A stretch of DNA of 64,000 nucleotides, from assembly GCF_017086445.1 (NCBI RefSeq), contig NZ_CP070968.1:1426001-1490000 (forward strand), written 5' to 3'. Position 1 is the first letter of the stretch, and every line of letters begins with the position of its first letter. This document shows positions 16,230-25,791 of this stretch, in pieces. The notes under the pieces were generated by a model. The model saw only the letters and a list, made by a program, of their open reading frames with translations. It searched no databases and was not told the DNA's origin. Both the position numbers and the translations under genes were made by a program. This DNA is from Brevundimonas fontaquae. Its GTDB lineage: Bacteria > Pseudomonadota > Alphaproteobacteria > Caulobacterales > Caulobacteraceae.

Positions 16230-18605
16230 TTGGTACGAGCCTTCCTCTGCGCCCTGGTCGTCGTTTGCGGTGTGACCACGCCGTCGATCAGCATGGCCCA
16301 AGGCCGTTCCGCGCTTCAGGTGTCGGTCTCGCCTCAGCCGTTGCGGAGCGCCGTTCTCGACTTCGGCCTGCAGGCGGGCGTCAGCATCGACGCCGCCGGA
16401 ACCGAGCGATGCGGCCCCACGCGCGGGGTGAGGGGGAGGCTTTCTGTCGATGTGGCCCTGTCGAGGCTGATGCTGGGCACACACTGCGTTGCGACCCGCG
16501 TCGGCGACGGCGCCTACAGGATCGTGCGGGTCGCCGCCTCGCCGCCTGTCGTCGCGCGAACGATCGCAGCGCCGCCCACGCCCGTCACCCCGACGACCCT
16601 GGATGAAGTCGTGGTGACCGCGTCACGCACGGACAATCTGCTGCTGTCGCGCGCGCCCTATGGCCTGTCGTCGCTGGACGGGGTGACGCTGGAACGGGCC
16701 GGGGTCAGCGACCTAGACGGCGTCGCTGCCCGCGTCTCCGGCCTGACGGTCACAAACCTGGGGCCGGGACGCGACAAGCTCTTCATTCGCGGCCTGGCGG
16801 ACGGACCCGTTGCGGGACAGGCGCAAAGCCTGATCGGGCTCTATCTCGACGACGTGCGCCTGACCTATGACGCCCCCGACCCGGCGTTGCGTCTGGCGGA
16901 TATCGAACGGGTCGAGGTTCTGCGCGGGCCGCAGGGGGCGCTCTACGGCGCCGGCTCGATGGGTGGCGTCGTTCAGATGGTCAGCCGCGCGCCGGACCTG
17001 GACGGCTTCTATGGGCGCGTGACGGCGGAGGGGGCGTTGACGGCCGGCGGCGCGCCGGGCGACGCCGTTGAGTTGATGATCAACGCCGCGATCCTTCGCG
17101 ATCGCCTGGCGGTCCGGGTCGTCGGCTATGACGAGACGGTCGGGGGCTACATCGATGACGAGGCCCTCGGACTGAGCAATACCGGCGGCATGCATCGGCA
17201 GGGGCTGAGGGCGGCGGCGCTTCTGCGTCTGACCCCCGGGTGGACCTTGAAGACGGGCTTCCTGGCCCAGACCATCGACGTCGACGACAGTCAGTACGCC
17301 AATCTGGGCGCCGACGAACCCTATGCGCGTCGTCGTAGCTTGACGGAGCCCAGCCGCAACGATTTCGACGGCGTCTGGGCCTCGGTGGACGGGGATCTGG
17401 GGTGGGCACGGCTGCGGGCCTCGTCCAGCGTTCAGTCGCACGGTCTCGACGCGCGCTACGATGCGACGCCTGCGGCCGGACTGTTCGGGCTTACGGGAAC
17501 AGCGGCGCTGGACCAGGCCGACGACCTGTCGGCTGCGGTGCATGAGGTGCGGTTGAACGGCGACTTCGGCGCGCGGCTGAAGTGGAGCGCCGGGCTGTTC
17601 TTCTCGGAATACACCCACACTCGGACCGTCGCGATCTCGGACGGGCAGGGCGGGCCGGGGGTCTATCGACAGCACAGGCGCGACCATGTGGACGAGGCGG
17701 CTCTGTTCGGCGACGCCGCCTATGCGCTGACCGACCACCTGAAGATCACGGCCGGTGCGCGCCTGTTCCGCATCGGGGTCGAGCATCGCAGCGAAACCGA
17801 CGGCGATCCGACGCAGGTGTCTGGAGAAGACGCGCTGGTCGATATCACCCCACGTCTGGTGATCGAATACGATCGCGGCCCCTTCGTCTTCTACGCCTTG
17901 GCGACCGAAGGTTATCGCGGGCCGGGCTTCAACGCCGGCGCCGTGCCGGGCGGCGACCAGCAGCCCGGGCGACGTGTGAAGCCGGACGAGATCGTCGCCG
18001 GCGAGCTGGGCGCGCGCTTCACCCTGTTTGAAGGGCGACTGCGTGGGCGAAGCGCGGTCTTCGTCGCCGATTGGCGCAACATCCAGTCGGACCGGTTCGA
18101 CGCCCGGGGCCTGCCCTTCACCGCCAATTTGGGCGACGGCCGCAATCGCGGCATCGAGGGCGAGGTCGAATGGCGCGACGGGCCATGGACGCTGGATGCG
18201 CACGCCGTCGTCAATGATCCCGAGTTGACCCGACCGGACCCCGGTTTCGCGCTGGGGACCGATACGCGCCTGCCGGCGGTCGCCGATTTCAGCGTGCAGG
18301 GCGGCGTCGTGCATGAGGTGCATCTGGCGCATGCGACGGTGCGTTCGGAGCTTCGCCTGGGCTATGTCGGCCCGACCGATATCGCCCTGTCGCCGACCTC
18401 CGCCGGCGCCTCGGCCGGCTATCTGACCAGTTCGCTGGGCGTCGGCGTGGAGATCGATTGCTGGGCGATCAGGGCGTTGGTGGACAATCTGTTCAACCGC
18501 AGCGACGACACCTTCACCTTCGGCAATCCCTTCTACGCCTCGGGCGACATCAGCACGCCGCAACGACCGCTCACCGCCCGCCTGGCCCTGACGGCGCGGT
18601 TCTGA
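16230..18605 (+). CDS. TonB-dependent transducer receptor with N-terminal STN signalling domain
   Basis: A 791-residue outer-membrane receptor. After a signal peptide (cleavage near SMAQ) comes an STN domain (about residues 30-100, with LQVSVSPQPLRSAVLDFGLQAG), which touches FecR in the periplasm. The plug starts near TLDEVVVTASR (about 127) and contains RGPQGALYGAGSMGGVVQMVS. The barrel ends LTARLALTARF with a terminal Phe. The start appears to be TTG at 16230, 21 bases after fecR. The imported ligand is not identifiable (iron complex or plant or sugar compound are all possible). Confidence 0.93.
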   Translation: MVRAFLCALVVVCGVTTPSISMAQGRSALQVSVSPQPLRSAVLDFGLQAGVSIDAAGTERCGPTRGVRGRLSVDVALSRLMLGTHCVATRVGDGAYRIVRVAASPPVVARTIAAPPTPVTPTTLDEVVVTASRTDNLLLSRAPYGLSSLDGVTLERAGVSDLDGVAARVSGLTVTNLGPGRDKLFIRGLADGPVAGQAQSLIGLYLDDVRLTYDAPDPALRLADIERVEVLRGPQGALYGAGSMGGVVQMVSRAPDLDGFYGRVTAEGALTAGGAPGDAVELMINAAILRDRLAVRVVGYDETVGGYIDDEALGLSNTGGMHRQGLRAAALLRLTPGWTLKTGFLAQTIDVDDSQYANLGADEPYARRRSLTEPSRNDFDGVWASVDGDLGWARLRASSSVQSHGLDARYDATPAAGLFGLTGTAALDQADDLSAAVHEVRLNGDFGARLKWSAGLFFSEYTHTRTVAISDGQGGPGVYRQHRRDHVDEAALFGDAAYALTDHLKITAGARLFRIGVEHRSETDGDPTQVSGEDALVDITPRLVIEYDRGPFVFYALATEGYRGPGFNAGAVPGGDQQPGRRVKPDEIVAGELGARFTLFEGRLRGRSAVFVADWRNIQSDRFDARGLPFTANLGDGRNRGIEGEVEWRDGPWTLDAHAVVNDPELTRPDPGFALGTDTRLPAVADFSVQGGVVHEVHLAHATVRSELRLGYVGPTDIALSPTSAGASAGYLTSSLGVGVEIDCWAIRALVDNLFNRSDDTFTFGNPFYASGDISTPQRPLTARLALTARF

Positions 18606-18690
18606 ACATTCGGTTCAGGCGATCTGCCGGCCCGTGGCGATTGTGGTGAGCTTGCGATGGGTCTAGTCATGGCTGGATCATGGAGGCTGA

Positions 18691-19428
18691 ATGCTTGAAC
18701 TGCGCGCCCTGACCGCCGCCTGCGACAACAGACTGGAGAACTCCGTCTGCTCAAGCTGCGGCGCGCGCGCCTTCAGCGTCTGCGCCAGCCTTCCCGGCGA
18801 TGACCTCGTGCGGCTGGACGCCATCGCCGAGCGGATCGTCTTGGCGGCGGGCGATGTCATGGCCAGCGAAGATGAACCCGCCGCCAGTGTCTTCAACATC
18901 ACCTCGGGCGCTGTGCGGATCTACAAGCTTCTGCCCGACGGTCGCCGCCAGATCACCGGCTTCCTGTTCGCAGGCGATTTCGTCGGACTGACGGCGGGGG
19001 AAACCTACGCCTTCTCTGCGGAGGCGATCGAGGACACGACCGTATGTCGCTTCCGGGCCTCGGAATATCGCGCCCTGGCGCGGGAGCGGCCCAGTCTGGA
19101 AGCGGCCTTGCTTAGCCGGGCGATGCATGAGCTGACGGCGGCGCAGGATCAGATGCTTCTGCTCGGTCGCAAGACTGCGCGTGAACGCCTGGCCAGCTTC
19201 CTGGTGACGATGCTGTCGCGCGATCCCTTGCGTCCCTCCGGCGACAATGCCGTGCGACTGCCGATGACCCGATCCGAGATCGCGGACTATCTCGGACTGA
19301 CGATCGAGACCGTCAGTCGAGAGCTGACCAAGTTGAAGACCAGCGGCGTCATCCATGCCGTTTCTCTGCACGACTTGCGGATCGAGCGCCCTGACCGCCT
19401 GAAAGACATGGCGAACGGCGCATCCTAG
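18691..19428 (+). CDS. FNR-type oxygen-responsive Crp/Fnr regulator
   Basis: A 245-residue Crp/Fnr regulator. Cys20, Cys23 and Cys31 near the N-terminus plus Cys119 in the cyclic-nucleotide-like domain correspond to the four [4Fe-4S] cysteines of FNR (E. coli C20, C23, C29, C122). The C-terminal HTH includes MTRSEIADYLGLTIETVSRELTKL, and its recognition helix has E-x2-S-R, the signature for TTGAT half-sites. It has a GGAGG Shine-Dalgarno. It stands next to the cyd genes, which carry a matching TTGAT-N4-ATCAA box, so it is probably their activator. It overlaps cydC convergently by four bases. Confidence 0.93.
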   Translation: MLELRALTAACDNRLENSVCSSCGARAFSVCASLPGDDLVRLDAIAERIVLAAGDVMASEDEPAASVFNITSGAVRIYKLLPDGRRQITGFLFAGDFVGLTAGETYAFSAEAIEDTTVCRFRASEYRALARERPSLEAALLSRAMHELTAAQDQMLLLGRKTARERLASFLVTMLSRDPLRPSGDNAVRLPMTRSEIADYLGLTIETVSRELTKLKTSGVIHAVSLHDLRIERPDRLKDMANGAS

Positions 19429-21071
19429 GCGGCCAAGTCGGCTGGAGAGCAGGTCAGACGAATATGTCCGTCGCTGGCCAGGCCTTCGACCCGAATCGAT
19501 CGTTCGCAGAGCGCCATCGGCGGCGCCCGGTGGCTGACCAAGATCAGGCCTTGCCCCCGCGCGGCCAGGCGGTTCTGAAGGCGGTCCAGGACCTGCGCCT
19601 CCGTCGCGGCGTCCAGACCCTCAGTGGGTTCGTCCAGCACCAGCCAGGGCGCATCGCGCAGATAGGCGCGCGCCAGGCCAAGACGCCGTCTTTCCCCGCC
19701 GGATAGCCGCTCGCCGTTCGGTCCGACGGGGGTATCCAGGCCCAGCGGTTCGGCGCGGAGCCGGTCACCCAGCGCGGCGTCGTCCAGCGCCGCCCACAGG
19801 GCCGCATCGTCGGCGGGCCCAGCAAGCAGAAGGTTCTCGCGCACCGATCCGTTCAGTAGACGGACGTCCTGCGCCGCATAGGCGAACAGCCGACGCCGAT
19901 CCTCCGGCGCGATGTCGACGGCGTCCATTCCACCCAGCCGCATCTCGCCGGCCTGGGGCGTCCTCAGCCCGATCAGGCGTTCGATCAGGGTCGTCTTGCC
20001 TGCGCCGGAGGGACCGAAGACGCCGAGGCGGAAGGGCGGCGACAGGTCGGCGCCAAGGTTTGCGAGACCGAGCGCCGCGCCGCTGATCGGTCGGCCATGG
20101 AGGGGGGAGGCCGTGGGCATGGCGGCGTCGAGGCGAGACAGGGCCTGGGCGGCAGACCCGTTCTGCTGCAGGGCGACGACCAGCCCTGCGGCGGATTCGA
20201 CACCCATGACCGCCGCCAGGGCTGCCAGCGCGATCAGCGGCAGGTCGGCGGAGGACGCGGCGGGGATGACGACGCCGACCGCGAGGGCGCTGGCCGCCGC
20301 CTGCCACACGGCCATCCAGCCGCCCGATCGGGTCAGGGCGATCTGCGCCGCGTCGTGATCGGCGGCGACCCGCGCGACCTGCGCGCACGCCCAGTCGTCA
20401 AGCCCGTAGGCCTTCAGTTCGGGCGCGGCGGCCTCCAAGGCGGCGAGGCGATCCTTCAGCGCGCCGGCGCCGGTCTGCACCGCTCGCCCAGCGGGATCGG
20501 CGAGGCGGCGAGCGATCAGAACGCCGCCCAAAACCGCTGCGAGCATGGCGCCGAGCAGGGCCGCGCCGGCCAAGGGGGAGGCGAGGCTGGCCAACAGCAC
20601 GGCGGAAACGGCGCCGGCGCCCAGGCTCCAGGGCGCCGAGCGGCGCACGAAGAGGGTCTGCACCGCGTCCACGTCCTGAACCAGCCGGGCCGAGACCTCG
20701 CCGGACGACAGGTTCAGTGCGCGCTCGGCCGGGCCTGTGGCGATGGCGTCGAACAACTGCGGGCGCAGGCGGGCGAGCGCCTTCAAGGCAGCCTCATGGC
20801 CCGCGACGCGCTCGACATAGCGGCCGCCGGTGCGGACGATGGCCAGCAGGCGGATGATGGCGCTGGGCATCATATAGTTGAAGCTCTGGGCGGCCGCCGC
20901 GCCCGCCAGGCCCGCAAACGCCGCGCCCGTGATGAACCAGCCCGACAGCCCCAACAGGCCGACGGCCGCCACCGAGACGACAGCGCCGCCGGCCGCAGCG
21001 AGCCGAAGCCGGGCGCGCTGGGCCTGAGTTTGGGCGGCGATCAGGCCGGCGATGCGTGACGGGACGCTCAT
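19425..21071 (-). CDS. cydC: ABC exporter subunit CydC
   Basis: A 548-residue half-transporter: a membrane part of about 310 residues, then an ATPase domain with Walker A GPSGAGKTT, signature LSGGERRRLGLARA, and Walker B WLVLDEPTEGLD. With CydD it exports cysteine/glutathione to the periplasm and is needed for cytochrome bd maturation. The start MSVPSRIAG is set by the overlap (4 bases) with cydD; upstream in-frame sequence belongs to another frame's gene. CydDC here is divergent from cydAB, unlike many genomes where they are one operon. Confidence 0.92.
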   Translation of the reverse strand: MSVPSRIAGLIAAQTQAQRARLRLAAAGGAVVSVAAVGLLGLSGWFITGAAFAGLAGAAAAQSFNYMMPSAIIRLLAIVRTGGRYVERVAGHEAALKALARLRPQLFDAIATGPAERALNLSSGEVSARLVQDVDAVQTLFVRRSAPWSLGAGAVSAVLLASLASPLAGAALLGAMLAAVLGGVLIARRLADPAGRAVQTGAGALKDRLAALEAAAPELKAYGLDDWACAQVARVAADHDAAQIALTRSGGWMAVWQAAASALAVGVVIPAASSADLPLIALAALAAVMGVESAAGLVVALQQNGSAAQALSRLDAAMPTASPLHGRPISGAALGLANLGADLSPPFRLGVFGPSGAGKTTLIERLIGLRTPQAGEMRLGGMDAVDIAPEDRRRLFAYAAQDVRLLNGSVRENLLLAGPADDAALWAALDDAALGDRLRAEPLGLDTPVGPNGERLSGGERRRLGLARAYLRDAPWLVLDEPTEGLDAATEAQVLDRLQNRLAARGQGLILVSHRAPPMALCERSIRVEGLASDGHIRLTCSPADLAA

Positions 21072-22672
21072 AGCGTCACCACGCGGTCGGCCAGGGCGGC
21101 GACGGCTGGGGAGTGGGTGGCGATCAGGGTGGTGCGCCCGCGCGCGGCCTGACGGATGACGTCCAGCATGGCGCGTTCCGAGGCAGGATCCAGATTGGCG
21201 GTCGGCTCGTCCAGCACCAGAAGCGGCGCCCGCTTCAGGATGGCGCGCGCCAGGCCCAGGCGACGGCGCTCGCCGCCCGACAGACCGCCGCCACGCTCGT
21301 CGATGGGGCGATCCAGATCGCCGAACAGGCCCGCCGTGCGCGCGGCCAGGGCGATGCGGCCGGGGCAGGCGGTGCGATCCGCCAGGGCGATGTTCTCGGC
21401 CAGGGTTCCAGGCGTCACCATCGGGTGCTGGCTGGCCCAGGCGACCCGCCCGGCGATGTCGCCGCACTGGCTGAGCCGCGCGCCGCCCACCTCGACCTCG
21501 CCGCGCGTCAAGGGTGCAAGGCCCAGCAGCAGATGCAGAAGGCTGGACTTGCCCGCGCCGCTGGTGCCCACCAGCGCCACGATCTGACCCGGCGCGACGT
21601 CGAGATCGAACCCGTCGATGACCGGCGCTGAGCCTTCATAAGCGATGGCGACATCGCGGAAATGGATGGCGGGCGCCAGATCGCCGATGGACGCGCGCTG
21701 GGTCAGGTGCGGGTCTGGCGTGATCAGGGATGGGGCTGCGGCCTCGGCGGCCTGGCGATCATGATAGGCGGCGGCCAGGCGGCGTAGCGGCGCATAGACT
21801 TCGGGCGCCAGGGCCAGAACGAAGAAGGCGCGCGACAGGTCCAGGGTCTCGGGAACCGGGAAGGGCAGCAGCCGCAACAGGTTGAAGCCGCAATAGACGG
21901 CGATCAGCGCGACCGACAAGGCTGAGAAGAACTCCAGCACGCCCGACGACAGGAAGGCGATGCGCATGACGCGGGCGGTGCGGCGCTCCAGCTCGTCCGA
22001 AGCCTGGGCGATCTGCACCGTCGTGCGGCCCACAGCGTCGAAGGCGAGAATGGCGGGCAGGGTGCGGATACGGTCGATGAACAGGCCGGACAGCCGTTCA
22101 AGCGCCTGAAATTGACGACGGCTTTCGCCCGCCGCAGCCGTGCCCGCCAGGGCCATGCCGACGATGAACGGGAAAAGCGTGAATAGCAGGATGCCCGCCG
22201 ACACCGGGCTGGCGATCGCGGCGGCAGCGATGATCAGCAGCGGCGAAACGCCTGCGGCGAGGCGCAAGGGTGCAAACCGCGAATAGTAGCCGTCCAGGGC
22301 GCCGACCCCCTCGACCAGGGCCGTCATCTGCGCGCTGGATCGTCGTCCTCGCCCGAACAGGTCCGACAACAGGCGGCCTCGGACGTCGGTCTTTATCGCC
22401 CGACCCAGCTTCGCGCCGACGATCACGGCGGCCTGGCCGATTAGGCCGCGCGCGATCAGACTGAACACGGCTAAAGCCAGCCACGGCGCGGCGGCGGCCG
22501 GCGATACGGTCAGGCTGGAAATCGTCAAAGCCAGCCCTAGCGCGAACCCGATCGCGGGCGCGACGTCCGCAATGGTCAGCACGCCAGCCAGCAGGGTCAG
22601 CCGCTTCCACGGACGACCGGTCTGCTTCAGCCAGGCGGCCGCAGAGACAGGGGCGATTGGCACGGCGCTCAT
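21068..22672 (-). CDS. cydD: ABC exporter subunit CydD
   Basis: A 534-residue half-transporter, partner of CydC. The N-terminal membrane region (about residues 15-315) has six predicted helices. The ATPase domain has Walker A GTSGAGKSS, signature LSGGERRRLGLARA and Walker B LLVLDEPTANLD. I place the start at MSAVPIAPVS (22672), the typical CydD N-terminus before WLKQTGRPWKRLT; an upstream ATG at 22747 would run into the regulatory palindrome. The divergent intergenic region towards cydA holds an FNR box, which may serve both directions. Confidence 0.92.
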   Translation of the reverse strand: MSAVPIAPVSAAAWLKQTGRPWKRLTLLAGVLTIADVAPAIGFALGLALTISSLTVSPAAAAPWLALAVFSLIARGLIGQAAVIVGAKLGRAIKTDVRGRLLSDLFGRGRRSSAQMTALVEGVGALDGYYSRFAPLRLAAGVSPLLIIAAAAIASPVSAGILLFTLFPFIVGMALAGTAAAGESRRQFQALERLSGLFIDRIRTLPAILAFDAVGRTTVQIAQASDELERRTARVMRIAFLSSGVLEFFSALSVALIAVYCGFNLLRLLPFPVPETLDLSRAFFVLALAPEVYAPLRRLAAAYHDRQAAEAAAPSLITPDPHLTQRASIGDLAPAIHFRDVAIAYEGSAPVIDGFDLDVAPGQIVALVGTSGAGKSSLLHLLLGLAPLTRGEVEVGGARLSQCGDIAGRVAWASQHPMVTPGTLAENIALADRTACPGRIALAARTAGLFGDLDRPIDERGGGLSGGERRRLGLARAILKRAPLLVLDEPTANLDPASERAMLDVIRQAARGRTTLIATHSPAVAALADRVVTL

Positions 22673-22723
22673 CAACGGACTCCAGCGCTCGGCGCAGGCC
22701 GCGCGCCATTGGGCGAAACGTCG

Positions 22724-22740
22724 TTGGACGAAATGTCCAA
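22724..22740. promoter_or_regulatory. Palindromic operator TTGGAC-N5-GTCCAA
   Basis: A perfect inverted repeat with 6-base arms lies in the cydD/cydA intergenic region, followed by a further CGTCCAA half-site at 22749-22755. The same TGGAC-N5-GTCCA core occurs upstream of ompW (27156-27170). The binding protein is not identified from sequence. Confidence 0.55.
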
Positions 22741-22779
22741 GGACCAAGCGTCCAATAGGGGCCGGCGTTTGTCGGCGCT

Positions 22780-22793
22780 TTGATCGAGATCAA
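22780..22793. promoter_or_regulatory. FNR box upstream of cydA
   Basis: TTGATCGAGATCAA is a perfect TTGAT-N4-ATCAA FNR/FixK-family box. Its centre is about 79 bases before the cydA ATG, so a start site near 22828 would place it at -41.5, the class II activating position. The FNR-type regulator encoded at 18691-19428 has the matching recognition helix. Confidence 0.88.
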
Positions 22794-22865
22794 GGCGGGC
22801 GTCCTGCCCACCTTCTACGGCCATCGAAACGTCGGTCGAGCAGACCGATTCCTCGGAGCAACGCC

Positions 22866-24449
22866 ATGATCGACCTCGCGGTCGTCGACCTGTCCCGGCT
22901 GCAGTTTGCGCTGACGGCCCTTTACCACTTCCTCTTCGTGCCCCTGACGCTGGGGCTGTCGTTCATGCTGGTCATCATGGAGTCGATCTATGTGATGACC
23001 CGCCGGCCAATCTGGCGGACGATCACCCGGTTCTGGGGCGTCTGCTTCGGCATCAACTTCGTGCTGGGCGTCGCGACCGGCATCACCATGGAGTTCCAGT
23101 TCGGCATGAACTGGAGCTACTACAGCCACTATGTCGGCGACATCTTCGGCGCGCCACTGGCGATCGAAGGGCTGATGGCCTTCTTCCTGGAGGCGACCTT
23201 CGTCGGCCTGATGTTCTTCGGCTGGGACAAGCTGAAGCCGCACGCCCACCTGTTCGTCACCTTCATGGTCGCGCTGGGCACTAATCTGTCGGCGCTGTGG
23301 ATTCTGATCGCCAACGGCTGGATGCAGAACCCGGTCGGCGCCGCCTTCAATCCCGACACGATGCGGATGGAGGTCACGGACTTCATGGCCGTGTTGTTCA
23401 ACCCGGTGGCCCAGGCCAAGTTCGTTCACACCGTCAGCGCCGGTTACGTCTGCGCCTCGGTCTTCGTGCTGGGCGTGTCGGCCTTCTATCTGCTGCGTGG
23501 CAAGCACGTCGGCTTCGCCAAGCGATCGATGACGGTCGCCTCGGCGTTCGGTCTGGCGGCGTCGCTGTCGGCCGTCGTGCTGGGCGACCAGTCCGGCTAC
23601 AATCTTACCGATAACCAGAAGATGAAGCTCGCCTCCCTGGAGGCCATGTGGCACACCGAGCCGGCGCCCGCCGGTCTGACGCTGATCGGCGTTCCCTCGA
23701 TGAAGGACCGCGAGACCCATTTCGGCGTTCACGTGCCGTGGATCATGGGGCTGATCGCCACCCGCACTATCGACAAGCCCGTCGAAGGCATCTTCGAGCT
23801 GGTCGTCACGGCTGAGGACCGCATCGAATCCGGCGTCATCGCCTACGATGCGCTGGAGAAGGTCAAGGCGAACCCGGCCGATCCCGTCGCGCGCGGCGTG
23901 TTCGAGACCCACCGCCGCGACCTGGGCTATGGCCTGCTGCTGAAGCGCCACGTCGCCGATCCCCGCCAGGCCACGCCTGCGCTAATCCAGCAGACCGCGT
24001 GGGAGACCGTGCCCAACGTCCCGGCCCTGTTCTGGAGCTTCCGCATCATGGCGGGCATCGGGATGTTCATGATCGCCCTGTTCGGTACGGCCTTCGTGCT
24101 CTGCACCCTGCGCAAGCATCAGACGAAGTGGTTCCTGCGGCTAGCCGTCCTGGCCATCCCGCTGCCATGGATCGCCATCGAGTTCGGTTGGATCTTGGCC
24201 GAGTTCGGCCGCCAGCCCTGGGCGGTGGAGGGCGTGCTGCCCACATTCCTGGGCGCCTCGTCCCTGACCGTGCCGCAGCTTTGGGCCACGATCGTCGGCT
24301 TCACCCTGCTGTATGGCGCGCTGGCGGTGGTCGAGGTGCGGCTGATGCTCTTCGCCATCAAGAAGGGGCCGTTCCACGAACAGGAGACGTTCGGCGAACC
24401 CAGCCCCGAAGCGCCCGCCGAGCGCGTTCCCGCGCCCGCCGTGGCCTGA
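22866..24449 (+). CDS. cydA: Cytochrome bd quinol oxidase subunit I
   Basis: Catalytic subunit carrying haems b558, b595 and d, reducing O2 to water with high affinity. At 527 residues it is normal. The N-terminus includes LSRLQFALTALYHFLFVPLTLGLS, with the haem ligand His in ALYHF. WGVCFGINFVLGVATGITMEFQFGMNWSYYSHYVGDIFGAPLAIEG is the conserved core. GRQPW occurs in the C-terminal third (EFGRQPWAVEG). The start ATG at 22866 gives the family N-terminus; the frame is open further upstream without conservation. It begins a cydABX-hemN operon under an FNR box. Confidence 0.96.
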   Translation: MIDLAVVDLSRLQFALTALYHFLFVPLTLGLSFMLVIMESIYVMTRRPIWRTITRFWGVCFGINFVLGVATGITMEFQFGMNWSYYSHYVGDIFGAPLAIEGLMAFFLEATFVGLMFFGWDKLKPHAHLFVTFMVALGTNLSALWILIANGWMQNPVGAAFNPDTMRMEVTDFMAVLFNPVAQAKFVHTVSAGYVCASVFVLGVSAFYLLRGKHVGFAKRSMTVASAFGLAASLSAVVLGDQSGYNLTDNQKMKLASLEAMWHTEPAPAGLTLIGVPSMKDRETHFGVHVPWIMGLIATRTIDKPVEGIFELVVTAEDRIESGVIAYDALEKVKANPADPVARGVFETHRRDLGYGLLLKRHVADPRQATPALIQQTAWETVPNVPALFWSFRIMAGIGMFMIALFGTAFVLCTLRKHQTKWFLRLAVLAIPLPWIAIEFGWILAEFGRQPWAVEGVLPTFLGASSLTVPQLWATIVGFTLLYGALAVVEVRLMLFAIKKGPFHEQETFGEPSPEAPAERVPAPAVA

Positions 24450-24473
24450 CCCAAGACCTTAGGACATCCGACA

Positions 24474-25622
24474 ATGGATCTTCCCCTCGACTTCGCCACG
24501 CTTCGCCTGATCTGGTGGGGGCTGCTGGGCGTGCTTCTGATCGCCTTCGCCCTGACCGACGGTTTCGACCTGGGCGTCGGCGCCCTTCTACCCTTCGTCG
24601 CCAAGACGGATGAGGAGCGCCGCATGGTGATCAACACCGTCGGCGCCACCTGGGAAGGCAACCAGGTGTGGTTCATCCTGGGCGGCGGCGCGATCTTCGC
24701 CGCCTGGCCCTTCGTCTACGCGGTCAGCTTCTCGGGCTTCTACCTGGCCATGTTCCTGGTGCTGTCCGCGCTGATCCTGCGGCCGGTGTCGTTCAAATAT
24801 CGCTCCAAGCGGGCGTCGCCGAAGTGGCGGTCGTTCTGGGACTGGTGCCTGTTCATCGGCGGCTTCGTTCCGGCGCTGGTGTTCGGGGTGGCTGTGGGCA
24901 ACGTCCTGCTGGGCGCGCCCTTCCATCTGGATGGCGACCTGCGGTCCTTCTACGACGGTACGCTGCTCGGCCTGTTCACCCCCTTCAGCCTGATCGCCGG
25001 CCTGTTGTCGGTGGCCATGCTGGTCCTGCACGGCGCGGCCTGGTTGTCGGTCAAGGCCGAGGCCGGCCCGGTGATGGAGCGGGCGCGTCTGTTCGGCACG
25101 GTCGCCGCTGTTCTGGCCCTGATCCTGTTCGCGGTCGGCGGACTGTATGTCGCTTACGGCGGCCTGGGCTACCGGATCACCGGCGCGCTGGACGTCAACG
25201 GCTTCTCCAATCCGCTTCGCACGACGGTCCAGGCCGCGCCCGGCGCCTGGCTGGACAACTACGGCCGCTATCCGTGGATGCTGATCGCACCGGCCCTGGG
25301 CTTCCTGGGCGCGCTGGTCGGCCTGGTCGGCATGTGGCGGCGGTCCGCGCCGCTGGCGTTCGGCGGATCGTCACTGTCGGCCGTCGGCATCATCTCCACC
25401 GTCGGCCTGTCGATGTTCCCGTTCATCCTGCCCAGCTCGGTCAATCCTCAGTCCAGCCTGACGGTGTGGAACGCTTCATCCAGCCATCTGACCCTGTTCA
25501 TCATGCTGATTGTCACGGCGATCTTCCTGCCTCTGGTGCTGCTCTACACCGCCTGGGTCTATCGCGTGCTGTGGGGCCGGACGTCGACCGCCGCCCTCAA
25601 GACCAACCCCGACCTGTACTGA
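24474..25622 (+). CDS. cydB: Cytochrome bd quinol oxidase subunit II
   Basis: A 382-residue polytopic partner of CydA. Conserved CydB segments are RLIWWGLLGVLLIAFALTDGFDLGVGALLPF, TWEGNQVWFILGGGAIFAAWPFVYAVSFSGFYLAMFLVL and a late MFPFILPSS. It follows cydA after 24 bases and precedes cydX by 19. Confidence 0.96.
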   Translation: MDLPLDFATLRLIWWGLLGVLLIAFALTDGFDLGVGALLPFVAKTDEERRMVINTVGATWEGNQVWFILGGGAIFAAWPFVYAVSFSGFYLAMFLVLSALILRPVSFKYRSKRASPKWRSFWDWCLFIGGFVPALVFGVAVGNVLLGAPFHLDGDLRSFYDGTLLGLFTPFSLIAGLLSVAMLVLHGAAWLSVKAEAGPVMERARLFGTVAAVLALILFAVGGLYVAYGGLGYRITGALDVNGFSNPLRTTVQAAPGAWLDNYGRYPWMLIAPALGFLGALVGLVGMWRRSAPLAFGGSSLSAVGIISTVGLSMFPFILPSSVNPQSSLTVWNASSSHLTLFIMLIVTAIFLPLVLLYTAWVYRVLWGRTSTAALKTNPDLY

Positions 25623-25641
25623 CCCTTAGGAGCGCAGAACC

Positions 25642-25791
25642 ATGTGGTATTTTTCCTGGATCCTGGGGCTTGGCCTGGCCGTCGGTTTCGGCGTGCTGAA
25701 CGGCCTGTGGCACGAGTTCCATCTGTTCGACGAAGGGGACGCCGGCCTGTCCACGCCCGACGCATCGAAAGAGGGCGATGTCCCTCTCTAG
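25642..25791 (+). CDS. cydX: Cytochrome bd accessory subunit CydX
   Basis: A 49-residue single-helix protein beginning MWYFSWILGLGLAVGFGVLNGLWHE, the signature of CydX/YbgT, which stabilises the bd oxidase haems. It is easily missed because of its size. An AGGAG-like Shine-Dalgarno (TTAGGAGCG) lies upstream. Its last 14 bases overlap the start of hemN in another frame, which suggests translational coupling. The C-terminal 20 residues are acidic and look flexible. Confidence 0.95.
   Translation: MWYFSWILGLGLAVGFGVLNGLWHEFHLFDEGDAGLSTPDASKEGDVPL

Noticed and set aside
16713..18563. A 616-codon frame opposite the TonB receptor
   Set aside because: It is a mirror frame of a strongly conserved receptor with the usual GC-rich codon bias on the other strand.
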